The notes: generated from the letters alone by a model not told the origin. Shown: positions 13,601 to 25,540, numbered from the stretch's first letter. The stretch: DNA of 60,000 bases from Takakia lepidozioides (GCA_030704615.1 CM060734.1:26166001-26226000), one strand, 5' to 3'. Numbers and translations are program-made.

Positions 13601-13699
13601 ACCTCTCCCTGTGGCACTGGCCACCGCTGAGCTCACTCCCCCTGGCGCATTCAGCCTGGCAGTGGAAGACGAAGCTGTTGCTGCCAACGTTCCGGCCAT
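4611..13699 (-). CDS. APS1: ADP-glucose pyrophosphorylase small subunit, plastid precursor (9 exons)
   Basis: This enzyme makes ADP-glucose from glucose-1-phosphate and ATP, the committed step of starch synthesis in plastids, as a heterotetramer with large subunits. Exons in gene order: 13699-13415, 12304-12008, 11740-11471, 10648-10469, 7101-6998, 6594-6483, 6124-6026, 5229-5110, 4727-4611. All have GT-AG borders and keep phase, giving 527 residues, close to the usual length. The ATG at 13699 sits in a good context (gccATGg). The Ser/Ala/Arg-rich N-terminus looks like a transit peptide. Visible motifs are [12 protein letters not shown] and RAKPAVP (nucleotide binding), [10 protein letters not shown] (catalytic Asp region), EFAEKP (glucose-1-phosphate Lys) and the C-terminal [10 protein letters not shown] (activator-site Lys). 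The Cys in ACLDPDA, used for redox-linked subunit pairing in this family, is kept. Intron 4 (7102-10468) is swollen by a LINE. It appears functional. Confidence 0.95.
7850..8356 (-). pseudogene. LINE ORF2 C-terminal zinc-binding domain
   Basis: The frame holds [20 protein letters not shown], the zinc motif found after the reverse transcriptase in many LINEs, followed by a helical tail ([24 protein letters not shown]). The tail is repeated, diverged, at 7901-7683 and again in the region 7200-7420. This shows partial tandem copies of the 3' end. Confidence 0.75.
8845..9497 (-). pseudogene. LINE reverse transcriptase, palm region
   Basis: An open frame of over 200 codons covers RT blocks 3 to 6: [13 protein letters not shown], then [11 protein letters not shown], the FADD active-site loop, then [15 protein letters not shown] and SYTYLGVEF. 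The FADD box keeps both metal-binding Asp residues. The frame is open only because the upstream fingers region has been lost at about 9495, where a non-LINE fragment begins. Without the N-terminal half it cannot encode an active enzyme. Confidence 0.85.
9495..9784 (+). pseudogene. Captured C-terminal exon fragment of the ParB/methyltransferase family
   Basis: On the plus strand this segment reads [18 protein letters not shown], then [22 protein letters not shown] and [17 protein letters not shown]. Over about 77 residues it differs at only about six positions from the last exon of the gene at 52228-58762 (minus strand). DNA similarity begins near 'ttgcttcggtgtccattagg' (9495) and stops at 'ggcaagttc' (9784). 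Compared with the 52-kb copy it lacks 17 bases just after 'gcagattttag', which shifts the frame. It lies antisense to the surrounding LINE and to the AGPase gene, in place of roughly 300 bases of LINE reverse transcriptase. Confidence 0.85.
12305..13414 (-). other. AGPase intron 1, with an unexplained open stretch
   Basis: The intron runs from a GTAAGT donor to a CAG acceptor. Inside, 12881-13111 is open on the minus strand for 76 codons (reads ...[17 protein letters not shown]...), and 13065-13322 is open on the plus strand for 85 codons. Neither is recognised. Neither can be an exon of the host protein, because exons 1 and 2 join exactly as in known small subunits. They may be remnants of an inserted sequence or chance frames. 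Confidence 0.4.
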
Positions 13700-15000
13700 G
13701 GCGTCCCGCAACAATGCAGGTGGGGTCAAACGATTCCAACAAACGAAAGGCCCTCAAACACAGCTGCAGCTGCGATGGAGCGGCACTCCAGCCCGAGACA
13801 ATGGCGATGGATTGCGCCCTGCCCGCACCAGCCCTCCACCGAGTACCCAGCTACGAGGACAAACAACGGCCCAGAGTGCCTGACTGCAGGGCGCTGCCCC
13901 GCCCTTACGCGTGTCCACCCATTCTGCCACGTCATCCGACCGCTGTGTCTCGAGTCTCGACCAGTGTTGTACTGGTATCAGTTTTAGGACCTACCAGACT
14001 GGTCCTGGTCAGCCCATTTTTTTTCATTTCATGTACAGCGACCATGTGGCTACAAACTGGTGGCGGAGAATGCGTACGTGGCGAACCAGCTGTTTTCCAC
14101 GTGGATTGTACGTGGCTACAGCTACGCACCATACTGTCGCAATATGGCGACCATATATGACCAAGAAGACATTGCAAGAGCGACACATGTTCAAAGCAGG
14201 GCAGATAAACCTGGCTCCAAAGGCCCTTAGGCCCTGCCGCACCGGGCTGTTGGCGTAGAACACCTGCTAACACCTGCTAACGGTTAGCAGGCCCATTTTC
14301 ATAACAGTTGCTCCAACTAACAATATCCCTGCCGCACCAACATTTTAGCTTAACATGTTTTAAGTGCCTATTGTTAGTTTTAAACATGCGTTCGCCTGCC
14401 CCTGCCCGACTTCCTCTCGCCATTTTCTCGCGCCTGCTTCCTTTTCGCCATAGCCAAAGGAGCAACGACGAGACAGGATCACGAGCCAGGAGCACAATGC
14501 TGCACATTACTCGAGGCTTTCAATGGCGAATGGGAATGGCGATGGCAGAGAATGGCACGCGCAGCTGCCCAAAAACGGCGCGCCTGTTTAGATTTAGCAC
14601 TTGGGGGGGGGGGGGGGGGGGGGGGTAGTGCTAGATTCGCTCTAAAGTAGGAAGGAAGTTCTTAGGATAGATAACTATAGTTATGGCTAAAACATTTTAA
14701 ACATGTCAGTGCGGTTGCAATTTTCTATGTAGCAGTAGTTAGTAGGAGTGTAGCAGTCGATAGCAGGCTGGTGTGGTGGGGGCCTAAGTGGCTACCATAA
14801 AGGCCAATGTCATTAATCTGGCTCCATACAGTCGACCCTAGATAATTGTTATTCCTATAGAGCAGAGAAATTATAACATATCTTTTATTTTTTATCACAT
14901 ATCAACCATTATGTTTTTTTTAAAAAGACTTTACCTCAACAATAGTTTTTGAGGGAGGTCAAAAACAATTGTTGAGGTAATATCTATTGTCGAAACCATT
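13700..15000. promoter_or_regulatory. AGPase upstream region
   Basis: The presumed 5' UTR and promoter of the minus-strand AGPase gene. It is GC-rich near the gene and has open frames on both strands (13525-14273) that resemble no known protein and are probably a composition effect. A G-homopolymer of about 22 bases lies at 14604-14626. No TATA box can be assigned with confidence. Confidence 0.35.
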
Positions 15001-15002
15001 GA

Positions 15003-15180
15003 ACAGGTAGCCCAGTGGTTGGGTGTTTGTGCCTTGCCTGTGCATAACCTAGGTGATCCTGGGTTCAATCCTTCAACATGTGCCTTGAGACCGTCCATTG
15101 GGCCCTCGATGGCCTGTGTGTTGAGCAGTAGGCTCTGGAAATGCATTGGATGTTAAAGAAACTTTATCTTTATCTTATGT
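15003..15180 (+). mobile_element. tRNA-derived SINE
   Basis: The head carries an A box (GGTAGCCCAGTGGTTGGG, about 15006) and, about 45 bases downstream, a good B box (GGGTTCAATCC, about 15060). The body then ends in a 'ctttatctttatctta' simple-repeat tail near 15165-15180, as SINE 3' ends often do. The region between the boxes does not fold into a normal anticodon arm, so it is not a tRNA gene. Confidence 0.65.
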
Positions 15181-17280
15181 TCATGTTATATTGTTGTTTT
15201 CAAGTGTAAATTTTTAGAGAGCCAAGATTTCATAACATTAAGGGTAACATAACAAAAAAGCATTTAACATTTATCCAGGGTCGACTGTAGCCTACTTTGG
15301 ATGGGACACATGGCAATAATGGATTTTTTTAAATGTTTTTTTAATAAAAAGGGGACGGAGGCCCTTGTACTCAAATTAAATATATATATTGCGTCTTGGG
15401 CCCAAAAGGCACTAAGTTGCAAATGTGAAAAACTCTATCCGAACCTGCAGAGACAATAGTGATGCCTCTTGCAATCTGAACATACAAGGGGGAACTAATA
15501 CTAAGCTACCAGGTCCAAAACAGACTGTCTAGGCAACATGCCCCAATGAAAATTGCCCCAATACCAAATGTCAACGTTGATATTTTCACTACACTTGCAG
15601 AGATGATGGAAACAAAAGGGCTCTTGAATATGCCCTCTAGCACAAAAGGAACTCTGTAAATCTAAGCATAGACACCATAACGGCCACGGAGCCACGATCC
15701 TAGTGCGATCCAGCGGCCACCTCCGCGCATTGAAGCTCCCCCGCATCCTTGAAGTCCCTCCCAATAAACAAGTGCACACTAAACGAACCTGGCGATGCAC
15801 ATGAACTCAAGGCACAACATAGTAGGCGATGAACTCAAAGTGACAGCCGCCGCGCAGTGGCGACGACCACCCCCTCCAGCCCTAATATGCTTGGCGAACG
15901 GACGGCCCTGGGCGGAGCACGTGGCGAGATCCCCCACAGCTACCACGCCAACAGGCGCCGGCCGTTGGATGGCGGGTGCCACAGGAGCCGGTTCCCAGGC
16001 GCCAACGGGTGGTTCCTTTGGTGCTTTATGGTGACACTCTGCCAGGGAGCGCGCGCTTTCCGGCTTTTTTTTTTCGTTTTTTCCCCTGTTATTTACAAGG
16101 GCGTGTCGCAGCCCACAAAGTTCAAGTGTTTTTTGGCTTTATTTCGCCTAAAAAATATGGGCTGGTCCTGGTACCATACGTATTGCAAAACTTCATACCA
16201 GTTTGGTCTATATAGTAATAGATGTATTTTTTTTTCCAGATACTAGTATGAGTATGAGTATCATGACCACAATACCAGCTGGTATGAGATATCAACTCTG
16301 GTATCATTCCAAAGCCATCATTGAATAACAAGTTTATCAAATAGCTAGTATCAAGTGAAAAAAAATACAATACAATAAAATATATATATATACATAAGTA
16401 CAAATATGTAGGCATATGTACACATAAAGTAGTATAGACACACACCAGAGTAAATGAGGAAGACGCGGGGAAGTACTGGTATTGTGGCTGGTATGGAAAA
16501 AACTGATACCAGCCTGGTCCTGGTATATGACCAAGTATTCTCCCAAATGATACCAGACTAGTCTGGTATCTAATACTAGTGCATATACCAGTGCACATAC
16601 CAAGCAATACCCTATATACCAGTACAACACTGGTCTCGATCCCTCCTTCTGCCACCTCCTGCGGCTCCCTTAAATAAATAATTACTGTAATATCAATATA
16701 TCAAGCGAGACGTTTGTTTTGTTTTGTTTTGTTTTGTAGCGTTAAGGTGATGGTGTAGCGAGATGTAGCTCCGCGTTTTGCGGTGTGTGGAGTGCAAGGA
16801 CTTCAAATTTTTTCAAGCCTGGCCTCGTCTGAGCTTCATGCTCCTCTCCTTACTCCTCCCCTCTTCCCCCCTCCGCCTCCGTGTGGTAATCATTCTCCCT
16901 CTACGTCCTTCGGCTTAGCCTCTATTGAAGCTGAGCCTCCTCCCCCTACCTTGGGTGTATCGAATTGTATGGATGATTCCCAGTGCTCTATAGCCTCCCT
17001 GTTGCCCCCCTCACCCCTTCGTCCTTCGCTATCATCCTTGTAGGGCTCGGTTCCTCGCTCTTGAGCTACAGGCGGCGCGCTGTTATGGCTTAAGAGTGTG
17101 GTCTCACCTTAATGGCTTTGCCAGCACCCTTTTCACCCCAGTAAAGAGCCGGCCTGCTCTTCGGTGCTTGGGTAGTGGTGCGCAGAGCTGAGTTTGGCGG
17201 TTCTCTCAACCGCTCGAGGTTCTTGTCGCCTGGGTGACGGCTCACGTCGATTCGAGTTATTGTTCCGACTTGTTGTCCCC
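15181..17280. other. Intergenic DNA
   Basis: No gene is recognised. It contains a GC-rich open stretch at 15780-16050, a region at 16180-16640 where blocks like 'taccagactggtat' recur in both orientations, and at about 16704-16745 a (gtttt)n tract followed by 'gtagcg'. That tract matches one flank of the foldback element at 35.3 kb. Confidence 0.35.
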
Positions 17281-18603
17281 TAGATCTTGAGTGCTAGGCC
17301 TTGTCCCCCTCTATATAGCAGGTCCTGCTTTCTCCCCAGCTCCTCCTCTCCCAGGATCAGTCTTATTGTCCATCTTGTTGCTTGGTAGCTCCCAGCGTAG
17401 GAAGAACGGTGGTTCTGGAATGAGAGGGAAAGGCCCTTGGGCTGCGTCAGAAGGCTCGCTCCTGGATAAAGGTCCGGAGCCCCTGAACGGCCCTGCCAGA
17501 TTGGCAATTGTCCCCTGGACTGATCCAGATGTCTCGTGTGAAGATGATGTGCAGCAAGTCCTTTCTCTTAACATGGAATTTGACAAGTCCCAGTCTCGCA
17601 AATATATCTCAGCATGGGATTCTGGCTCATTTCCCTGGGAGAGTCCATGAGAGACAGTGGATATGTAAATGGATTATTGAGCACTTGGGGGCGGAAGGTG
17701 GTCACAACACCATTTATGTCACTCCATGGGACGTGGATTCTATACGGTTCTTTTCAGTTCCAAGGAGGATGCTTCCAAGGCCCTTGCTACAAAGCTGCCT
17801 ATGTCAAGGTTTAAGGTTAACCTATTCCCTTGGTCCCCAGACTGGGGGCATAAGAATGGGATCACCTTTAAGCCAAGGGTCATAGCCTTTCCATATCTTC
17901 CAGATAACTATCTTGCCTCCCTTCCTGAGATTGGTACTCATTTTGGTCCCTTCATAGACTCTTTGAATGTATCAGTCCTAGGAGATGGAGCCCCCCTTTG
18001 TGTGGTCAAGGATAGCTCAGCAAATGAGTCTGCTAGGGAGGGGGGATTCCAAAGGTGGTCGTCATGATGCCAGAAGGCTCAGTGGTGGGAAAGAACATCA
18101 AGCTCCCTACTCTAGATGGGCCTTACATCTCTGTTTTGTCTAAAGAAAAGACCCTAAGTGTGATTTGTTTTGCATGTACCGGCAAAGGACATGTCAAGTC
18201 TGACTGCCCGCATGTTGGGAAAGGCAAGGCACCCAGGCGATCGGAGACTGTAGACTCAGCTCATCCAGCGATGAAGTCGGCAGTGGGGGCGGGGCTGCTT
18301 CATTCTCCTCGTCCATCGCAGATGCAAAGCAATCTGGCGGCCTCAGCGTCTCCCTCCTCGGCAGGTAGATCGCTCAAACACAAGCGCCTGTGTTCTCCAG
18401 GGGTGACCTCCCCGGCAGGTCAAAAGCTGGTCCTGCTACCCCGGACAGGTAGAAGCCCCCCTCCACTGGACTATCTGCCGGCCACTTTTCCTTTCTGTAA
18501 CTACTTGGATGCTCTGGAGACTCCAATCATCAACTTGGCGACCAATTGCCTAGCACTTAGATCCTTGGTGACTTTATCAAAGCTGGAATTGTACCAGATG
18601 TAA
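17280..18603 (+). pseudogene. LINE ORF1 relic with CCHC zinc knuckle
   Basis: Several overlapping plus-strand frames together resemble a plant L1-type ORF1. An N-terminal region at 17410-17640 is followed by a nucleic-acid-binding domain (GFYTVLFSSKEDASKAL, then FKVNLFPWSPDW, 17730-17850). After that comes a zinc knuckle, CFACTGKGHVKSDC (CX2CX4HX4C, about 18168-18210), and a Ser/Pro-rich tail to the stop at 18601. At least three frameshifts separate these parts. It is not visibly followed by an ORF2. Confidence 0.7.
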
Positions 18604-20800
18604 TTCTGAACATTCCCCTGGTGTACATCTACGTCAAATGTGAGCATGGCAACCCTAAAAAAGGCACAATAAAGGTCCACTGTGACATCAACAAAGCTGC
18701 AATTGTACCACTCTAAACACTGCCTTGGTGGATATGTATGTCAAGGCAGCCCTGGAAGTGGATGTCACTTTGAGTGACATGGTAGCTAGCACCACCATTC
18801 TCTGGAACTACAAGTTCTTGAATTCAATCTCGAAATGATTTCTGATGTTCTCTTGACATGTCCACGATAGTGCTGGACCTAGCTGCACAGTAGATTTTCC
18901 TTACTCAATGACTTCATTTCTTCCTAAAGACGGTGAATGACTGACAATAAAGGACAGTAAAGGACAATACAACCTGATCATTTTTGACATATCGATCAGT
19001 GAAACCACAGGTCTACTATATCCTTTCAAACTTCGAAAGGATTGTCAGTTCAAAGCACACACCACTTCTGGGTGGGGATCATCATGTCATTCGAGATAAG
19101 ACTCACCAAGGTTCTCTAGAAGTTATCTGATGCATGTAGATGTCAACATTGTCTCCTGACAGTGGATGCCTGCTATGACTTAGGTGATTATATCAAACAA
19201 CTCCCACAAAGGCAACAACATGCAACTGGATTATGTCGACCTTCCACTGTTGGCCATGTGAGCCTTCCAAGGCGAGCAATCTTTGAGAGTGCCCATGATA
19301 GTTTGATATGATAAATAAATATATGATTCACATTCTTTCCCTCCACAAAACCATGCCAGGAAACAGTACTATGCTGGTCATAAGCTAAAAAACTTTACAT
19401 ACCTGTTTGTAATGAGAGCATTTAAGTAATTGTCGGCTCCCTTTATTTGCACATGATGGGTGTAATTTGCTAGATGTCCCATTAACATTTCCACCTCCAT
19501 GTGATTTACATAGCGCAAAGTCTTGGTGCCAATTTGCATCACTGGCTGGGTTACTGGCCCTTTATCGGTTTCACAGCTGGCACTAGAGGTGGCATTCATA
19601 ATGCCAGTATCGATGCGCCACAGCCATTATTACCAACAAATGAAAACTCGAATCCAACCCTCCTCGGGCCTCCGAGGTACCTAGGGTACCCTAGGTACCC
19701 TGCGGTACCTTTTCCTTTAAACTCCTGGTGTCCTATGGACACCTTTTTCTTAGAGGGCCCACCCCCCGAGAGGGGGCAGTAGCCATGAGGCAAAGTGGCT
19801 CTTAGTTACGTCGGCTTTGGCCGGAGTCTTCTCTCTCTCTAGGATCACACAGTGAGGGCACTTGGCAATTTAGAGTTAGGAATTGTATAGCAATGAGATA
19901 TCGCAACTACAACAGGACGTTGCATCCGTCTCTCTCCTCCTTCGCATACTCACCTCCGTGTACTCCCCGTCCATGCGCCCAAGAAGTGATCCGTCTTCCA
20001 TAGCTAGTCCCTATTTTCTACCCGCAAGCTATTCTAACCGTCTAACTAACTGTTACTACTCTAACCGTCGGTCACGTCAGCACGATCTGTACTGCTGTTC
20101 CCTATGTTGATGATGTACCGCGTTCCCATTCCCCTCCTGTGATATCAGCATCATGTGACCTGTGTGAGGTTGTGTGGAGCTGTGACCGCTCAGTAATGAG
20201 GATCACAACTGTTGTACCCCGTACCTGTGATTGTCTGTGCTGTCATAGCCCGTGCGGACCTGTGTCTCTCCTGCCCTGAGGTCTATGCGAGTCTGTGACT
20301 GCCGCACAGTAAGACCTGTGTGGGCCTGTGTCTGCCACACCTTCAGACCTGTGTGGGCCTGTGTCTGCCACACCTTCAGACCTGTGTGGGCCTGTGTTGA
20401 CTCATGGCAACAAAGCCATGTGTGCGCAAAACTAAGGGTATCCCACAGAACCCATAAATCGTTTAAGTCCCAGACAACCCTGTAACAGCCACTGCTAACC
20501 TTAACCATGAATCACAAAACTTGGTGATAAATTATGATTAGGTGCTCCGTAAGTGCCCATAAATCCTTAGGTCAATCAGAGCTAAAAGCCATTTCCAAAC
20601 GCCATCTTTGTGGAGTCGTCGTATAGGAAGTTCGCTGCTTCCTTGGAAAAACATTCTAATGGTGATGCCCCTGGAGTTCCTGACCCTACCACTTGATCAT
20701 AAAACCTTGGAAGTCACCTCCAACTACCCTTTGCACCGTCGGCTTGGCCACGCTTCTGTTATTTTAGTGTGGATAGCAGATGCAGAGGTTTGCTTATTGG
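18604..20800. repeat. Intergenic DNA with small repeats and a palindrome
   Basis: No gene is recognised. A perfect 24-base palindrome made of three KpnI-type sites (ggtacc...gggtaccc...ggtacc) lies at 19676-19699. A 32-base unit containing 'gtgtgggcctgtgtctgcc' is repeated about three times at 20310-20400. A minus-strand frame at 19378-19599 is unrecognised. Confidence 0.45.
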
Positions 20801-20804
20801 CTTC

Positions 20805-21173
20805 TCAAGTGAGGGTTTTCAAAAGGTTGCGTATGGGCCATGGTTCACGGGGATCTGGTATAGGGTATATTAGCCAAAATGGGTGGGTGTGCGCTATGTA
20901 TATAGGGTCATTGGTGGGGTCAAGAGGGGGTTCGTCGGCACCTTCCTGGGCAAAGAGGTTGGCAGCCTCGTTTCCCCGAATACTTGTGTGTGAACGGACT
21001 TTGAGAAAATGAATGGGTTGGTTGATGGAGATAACCAAGTTGGCTATGGCTGCTATGTGATTACGGTCACAGTGGTGAAGGTGAGAGGATGGGTGTGTGA
21101 TCCTACTGGATAAGCAAAGAGGGAGAAAAGACAGATCACAACCCTTCCTTACAGTCGCCCTTGTATAGTTCAA
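20805..21173 (-). pseudogene. LINE fragment with RNase H C-terminal motif
   Basis: A 122-codon minus-strand frame contains HFLKVRSHTSIRGNEAANLF. This is the third active-site block of retroelement RNase H, with the conserved His and the GNEAAN motif carrying the Asp-equivalent region, here Asn. It continues into a short tail after the RNase H. No reverse transcriptase is attached. It probably belongs to the same LINE group as the RNase H start at 1574-2278. Confidence 0.65.
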
Positions 21174-21463
21174 ACAGTTCCAAGTCGCTGCTATTTGTAC
21201 CGAGTTGGTAGCTTACTACGTTGTCTCTGCAACTTCCTATTGTCGTTTTGACGCCAGAGTCTTGCTCGATGCTCGTCTAGACTTTATCTAAATTCCTAAG
21301 TGCTTCACCAGCGGTTCCCAAATAACTAACAAGTTGTTATGTTTTGGCAGTACAATGCCGAAACTGCCTGGCTAAGGATAAAAAAAACGATCCGAAAATA
21401 AAATTGTACCCATTTATGCATCTACAAGCGCAAGGCAAGAAGACTTGTTTGCTCCGCGCGGTG

Positions 21464-23360
21464 TCAACGTGAGCGCTGGAAATAGTCCAGCCAGGAACAG
21501 GAACAGGGGGCGACAAGGGAGCACGAGGGCATCAGCGCGAGACAGCACCGGAAAGCGACAACTTCAACGGATGATTGCAATGAAATAATGGGAAAAAGAA
21601 CAGAGGCAAAGGCAGCAACCCCGAAACCAAGAGCTTTCGATCGGGAACTCAAGAAGCTGGAAAAGAAGGGTTTCCGGCCGTAATATGCAGCGTCGTGCGA
21701 CGGCCACATCCAAGTACATAGAAATGGCAGACCGTGATTGGCAAATCAAAGTCGGATTGGACAAGTTCTTTCGGGCAGTAGATTGGAAGAAGGCGGATAA
21801 TGTGGAAGTCGTGAGGCTGATAGACTCATACAATGATGACCTCAAAATAGTGACATGGAGGGATCAGCTTTGGATCAGATTGCCGCCCATACTTCCCCAC
21901 CCCAGGAGAAGGATTCAAGCTCAAGCAAGGATGCTTCAACTATTTAGAAGCACCAAACAAAATCCACGAGATGAGAATGGAGGTGCTGTCGGAAGTCCTC
22001 TAGTGCAAGCAAACACTTCACCTCATCCAGCTCGCACTGATGAAGTGCATAATAATGGCGGAGACTGAGGAGGTAAATTGGGCAAGGGTACTATTCGAGG
22101 GCCTCCAGAGGGGCATGAGGGAGGTCGTGAACAAGAAAATAGAACCCGGGAAGCACATCACTCTTCGTTGGGGTCCCCTCATACAACACTTGTTTAAGCG
22201 GTGGAACGAGATGCCTGCGACGGAATGGGCGGAATTGGGGCTTACGCCCAGTTCGGGAGGGGTACTTCTGCAGGGTAACAAACCGAGGTAGGGGATTAAC
22301 CTCAGCGACGACGAGCAGGGTGATGAGGATGCCACGGGCGGTAAGAGACCCATGGAAGACGAGAGGGATCCAGACGCGTCAACTGACGAGGATGATGAGG
22401 AGGGCTCCCCTCAGTTGCAAGGGCGGGCCAAGTTTCAAAGAAGAAACAACGGGGGAGAGAGAGTAGTAATGAGGGTGGAGGAAGAGGATGCCTTCCGGAC
22501 TCTCAAAGTTCGGACCAAACGAAGGCAGGAAGCAAGGGCTCCACCCTCCACGAGCTCCCCACCTACGGGAACGATAGCGCAGACCTTTGAAAACAGGTGC
22601 TGGCGCTACAACTGTATCGAGCCCAGCTGGAGGAGTTAGAATCGGTCAAGGAAGAATTAAAGAAGTTAGGACAGGACCACCAACGACTGACAAAGAGTCA
22701 GCAAATTCACGTGCAGAAGGGTACCAGCGCCCAGCGGGGGCTAGAGAAAGCCAAACTGGACTTAGCTGAATCCAGGAGGGCAACGGTGCAGACAATTGAG
22801 GGACATGAGAAGACAATTAGGGACCAAAAGCACTAATTAGAGACACTACGGGCCCAACTATGGGAAAAAGACCAGGCACTGAAGCTAGCTCGCGATGAGG
22901 CCACAAACTACAAAGAGCGGTATCAGAAGGAGAAGGAACAACGAGAGGACTACGGCGCTAGAGCAAAGGAGGCATACAGGGCCCTACGATGGTCCAATAA
23001 CACGGTGGCCATTTTGCAGAGAGATATGGCAAATTGGAGGACGTGGGCCATCGAGTTTTGGCCGTGCACAGGGCCAAGGATGTCGCAAGGGGAGAGGGTA
23101 GAGAAGTACCAACGGAAAGGCTAAAGATGGAGTAGCAATTCGAAGAGTGGGCTAGAACATACGTGGAGTCAATCGCCTCCGAAGCTCAGGCGTATAAACT
23201 CACTCTGGAAAGGCTCTACGAGGAACTAGGGATAAGCATGGAGGACGTCTTCTCTCTAACGGACAAGAAACTTTGCCAGAGAAGGATGGGAATCATCCGC
23301 TACTAGGAAGAGAAGGCTAAAGAGCTAATCCGCGACGTGTATGTCCGCTTGAGCTCTTTC
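21464..23360 (+). pseudogene. Transposon-type gene: helical domain plus coiled coil (broken)
   Basis: Plus-strand frames form one decayed coding unit. 21685-22068 has a helical N-terminal part (MADRDWQIKVGLDKFFRAVDW). 22040-22291 reads NWARVLFEGLQRGM and HITLRWGPLIQHLFKRW, similar in style to the 'putative plant transposon protein' domain often found in plant retroelement ORFs. An acidic linker (22300-22400) leads to a long heptad-rich coiled coil from about 22600 to 23100 (LEELESVKEELKKLG). The reading frame changes at about 22070, 22290, 22600, 22840 and later. I cannot name the element; the family assignment is tentative. Confidence 0.5.
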
Positions 23361-23554
23361 TCGTATGGCTGGGAATAGCAGTCCCCCGGTTTCCATGTCC
23401 ATCGCCGTCCGCGTTCTAGGATGGTAACAAACTCCCCCCTTCTGGTGTTTCACACGAGGGGTACCATAGAACTAAGACCTTTCAGGTCCCCCCCCCCGCC
23501 ATTTCTCCCGCGATAGAAAGTGGTACCCATTGTAATTTACGCTCCCTTCGGGAG

Positions 23555-23556
23555 GC

Positions 23557-23592
<36 letters not shown>
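23555..23592. repeat. (TA)n microsatellite at the end of element B
   Basis: About 18 copies of the TA dinucleotide. Recognisable methyltransferase similarity of element B stops directly beside it, at about 23593. Confidence 0.9.
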
Positions 23593-24347
23593 CATAGGCT
23601 CTCTTGAGCAACTTGGGTGGTGCAAGATTGGTCCACCCAACCTAGGTCTATGTGTCCGTCACCCCACTACAGCTGCATCCAATAATACAGCTGGTCCAAT
23701 CATGACCGGATTTGATGTACACTGGCCATAACCCTAGCCCAAGAATCCCCCATGAGAGGAACATTCTCCAGGATGTAAGCTGGAGGTTGCACTTGCCTCA
23801 CTAGCAAGTCACGCAACACTCGCAACATCTCCCAGAACAGATGCGATCTTGCATCATGCAAACCATTACCATGACATGTGAGAGAATGTCCTTGCAGGCA
23901 AAACCACCCTGCTATCACCAAGTCAATGGGACCATGCCGGTCCATATCTTCTGCCTCCAGCATGGTAATGTCTGCTGGCAAGGCCTTTTGGTACCCTTGA
24001 ATTGCTGAGAAGGGCAACAATTCAGGATACTGGTGTGCGAGCAAGGCAATATGGCGCATGGAAACACGCCAAGCAATCTCATCCTTCTTCACATAAAAGT
24101 ACTTGCATACTGGGATCCGTGCTTACAACACTCCTGCAAGCCCAGTGCTCATGCCTCGAAACAAGTCTAGCAAATAAATCCCTGAGTCAGGGGTTTGCCA
24201 TGTAACGGGCACTATATCCAAAGGTGCTAACCGAGGAGGTCCAGGTGAAGCTGCTGAACTCCCCTCACTCACCGATGGGAAGGCCTCCTGCCATGTTTGC
24301 TGCACACACTGACCTATTACCTGATGCAGATTCCCAACTGTACCCAC
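23593..24347 (-). pseudogene. DNMT3-like cytosine methyltransferase relic (element B)
   Basis: Motif I reads LLDLFRGMSTGL (about 24180-24145; the second Gly of the usual FGG is Arg). The motif II region is MRHIALLAHQYPELLP. Motif IV reads GWFCLQGHS (about 23910-23884), where the catalytic PCQ has become FC-L-Q by substitution and a 3-base insertion. Motif VI reads ILENVPLMGDS (about 23765-23735). After VHQIRS the frame breaks, but GWTNL and PPKLLKRAYE can be followed in another frame to about 23593, matching the RPRLWWTNL region of element A. Inactive. Confidence 0.85.
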
Positions 24348-24499
24348 AGTGGGCTATGAACATGCACATGAGGAAGCAACTCAGCCTTGTATGCCAATTG
24401 CCTCTCCTCACCAGGTGGTGGGATATCCTTCGCATGCCTATTGCCCTCCAAGAGCTCACCATCCCAAGCCACCACACCTGAGAATGCAGCCAATGTGGG

Positions 24500-25540
24500 T
24501 CTCATATTCATATGATCCACGGCTATATTCCCAATAAACCGCACCAGGAGCAGTGCACGTCGGCCATCCCCTGACTGCCATCCCGACCTATAGGACGTTG
24601 TTTCCTCCCAGAAATCAAGAGTGAAACCCATAGGGTACAACACAGCCCTATCAACAAGCACATCGTACGACATTGCATCCGTAATAATGGCTTTTGTTCT
24701 CATGACTGAGCCATGTGTAGGATGATCTGACTGCAATCGAATGAAGATCGAGCTCATGGCGTGTGATCCCTCGTGCCTGCTCTGAACCACCTAGAGACAT
24801 CTGAATCTGGAAAGGGCAAGGCTCCAAATCTGCCTTTGTAAGGCCCAAGCCTGCAATTGCCGCCCTCCCCAATATCAATGGTTGAGCTCTCGAATCCAAC
24901 AAGACACGCAGTGGCAGTTGGGCCACCCAACTGAGAACAAATTTTTTTGGTTATCCACCAAGACTATTCCAGGAGTCACCATAGCGTGCTCGATAGCTGA
25001 CCTTGCTGGTAACTCTTGCAACCTTGCAGTTGCTGTCTGCCATGGCGCAGCTATGGCTGTCTTTACCTTTGGATCCACAACATCATGCATAGACTGCACC
25101 TTATTTGCTATCCCCACAGACAATGCTGAAGCATCACCATTCTCACATAGTGTAGCTGTCAGTCTTCACTGCACAGCTAGCCGAATCCTCGGCATTGTAA
25201 TTGTCATTGCAGAAAACAATGGAGCCTGGCAAATTGCCATAGCCGCCCCAACAATGTACTAGTTGTACCTTATGCATTGACATCCCCCAAGCCATGCCAG
25301 CTATCTCCAATGGCACTCTTGGCTCTACCTCTGACACACTTGGGCGAGCCGGCACCATCGATGGTGTGATTGGCACTGTCTTGGCCAACGTGAAAGACTG
25401 GGGAAGCCTTGTCTGTCGACTTGTTTCCCCTCTCTGTGGATCAAAATCCACATCCGCTCCCCTTGGCTTAGGAGCACGAATTGCTGCTTGAGTGACAGCA
25501 GCTACAGAGTCCACATGCAATGGTCCTGCAAGTGCACAGA
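24500..25540 (-). pseudogene. Retropepsin-like region (element B)
   Basis: PLRVLLDSRAQPLILGRAAIAGLGL (about 24913-24840; first 20 residues are the diagnostic part) aligns with the protease of element A. The catalytic D-S-G triplet is D-S-R. Downstream, MSYDVLVDRAVLYPMGFTLDFWEE (24690-24600) is also shared. The leader at 25540-25143 shares FDPQRGETSRQTRLPQSFTL with A. Frames differ between the parts. Confidence 0.75.

Noticed and set aside
13697-13729. An upstream start for the AGPase protein at 13729
   Set aside because: That codon is TTG. The ATG at 13699 has a good context and gives the normal precursor length.
13525-14160. A 211-codon plus-strand gene overlapping the AGPase first exon
   Set aside because: It lies antisense to the AGPase transit-peptide exon in GC-rich DNA and shows no domain.
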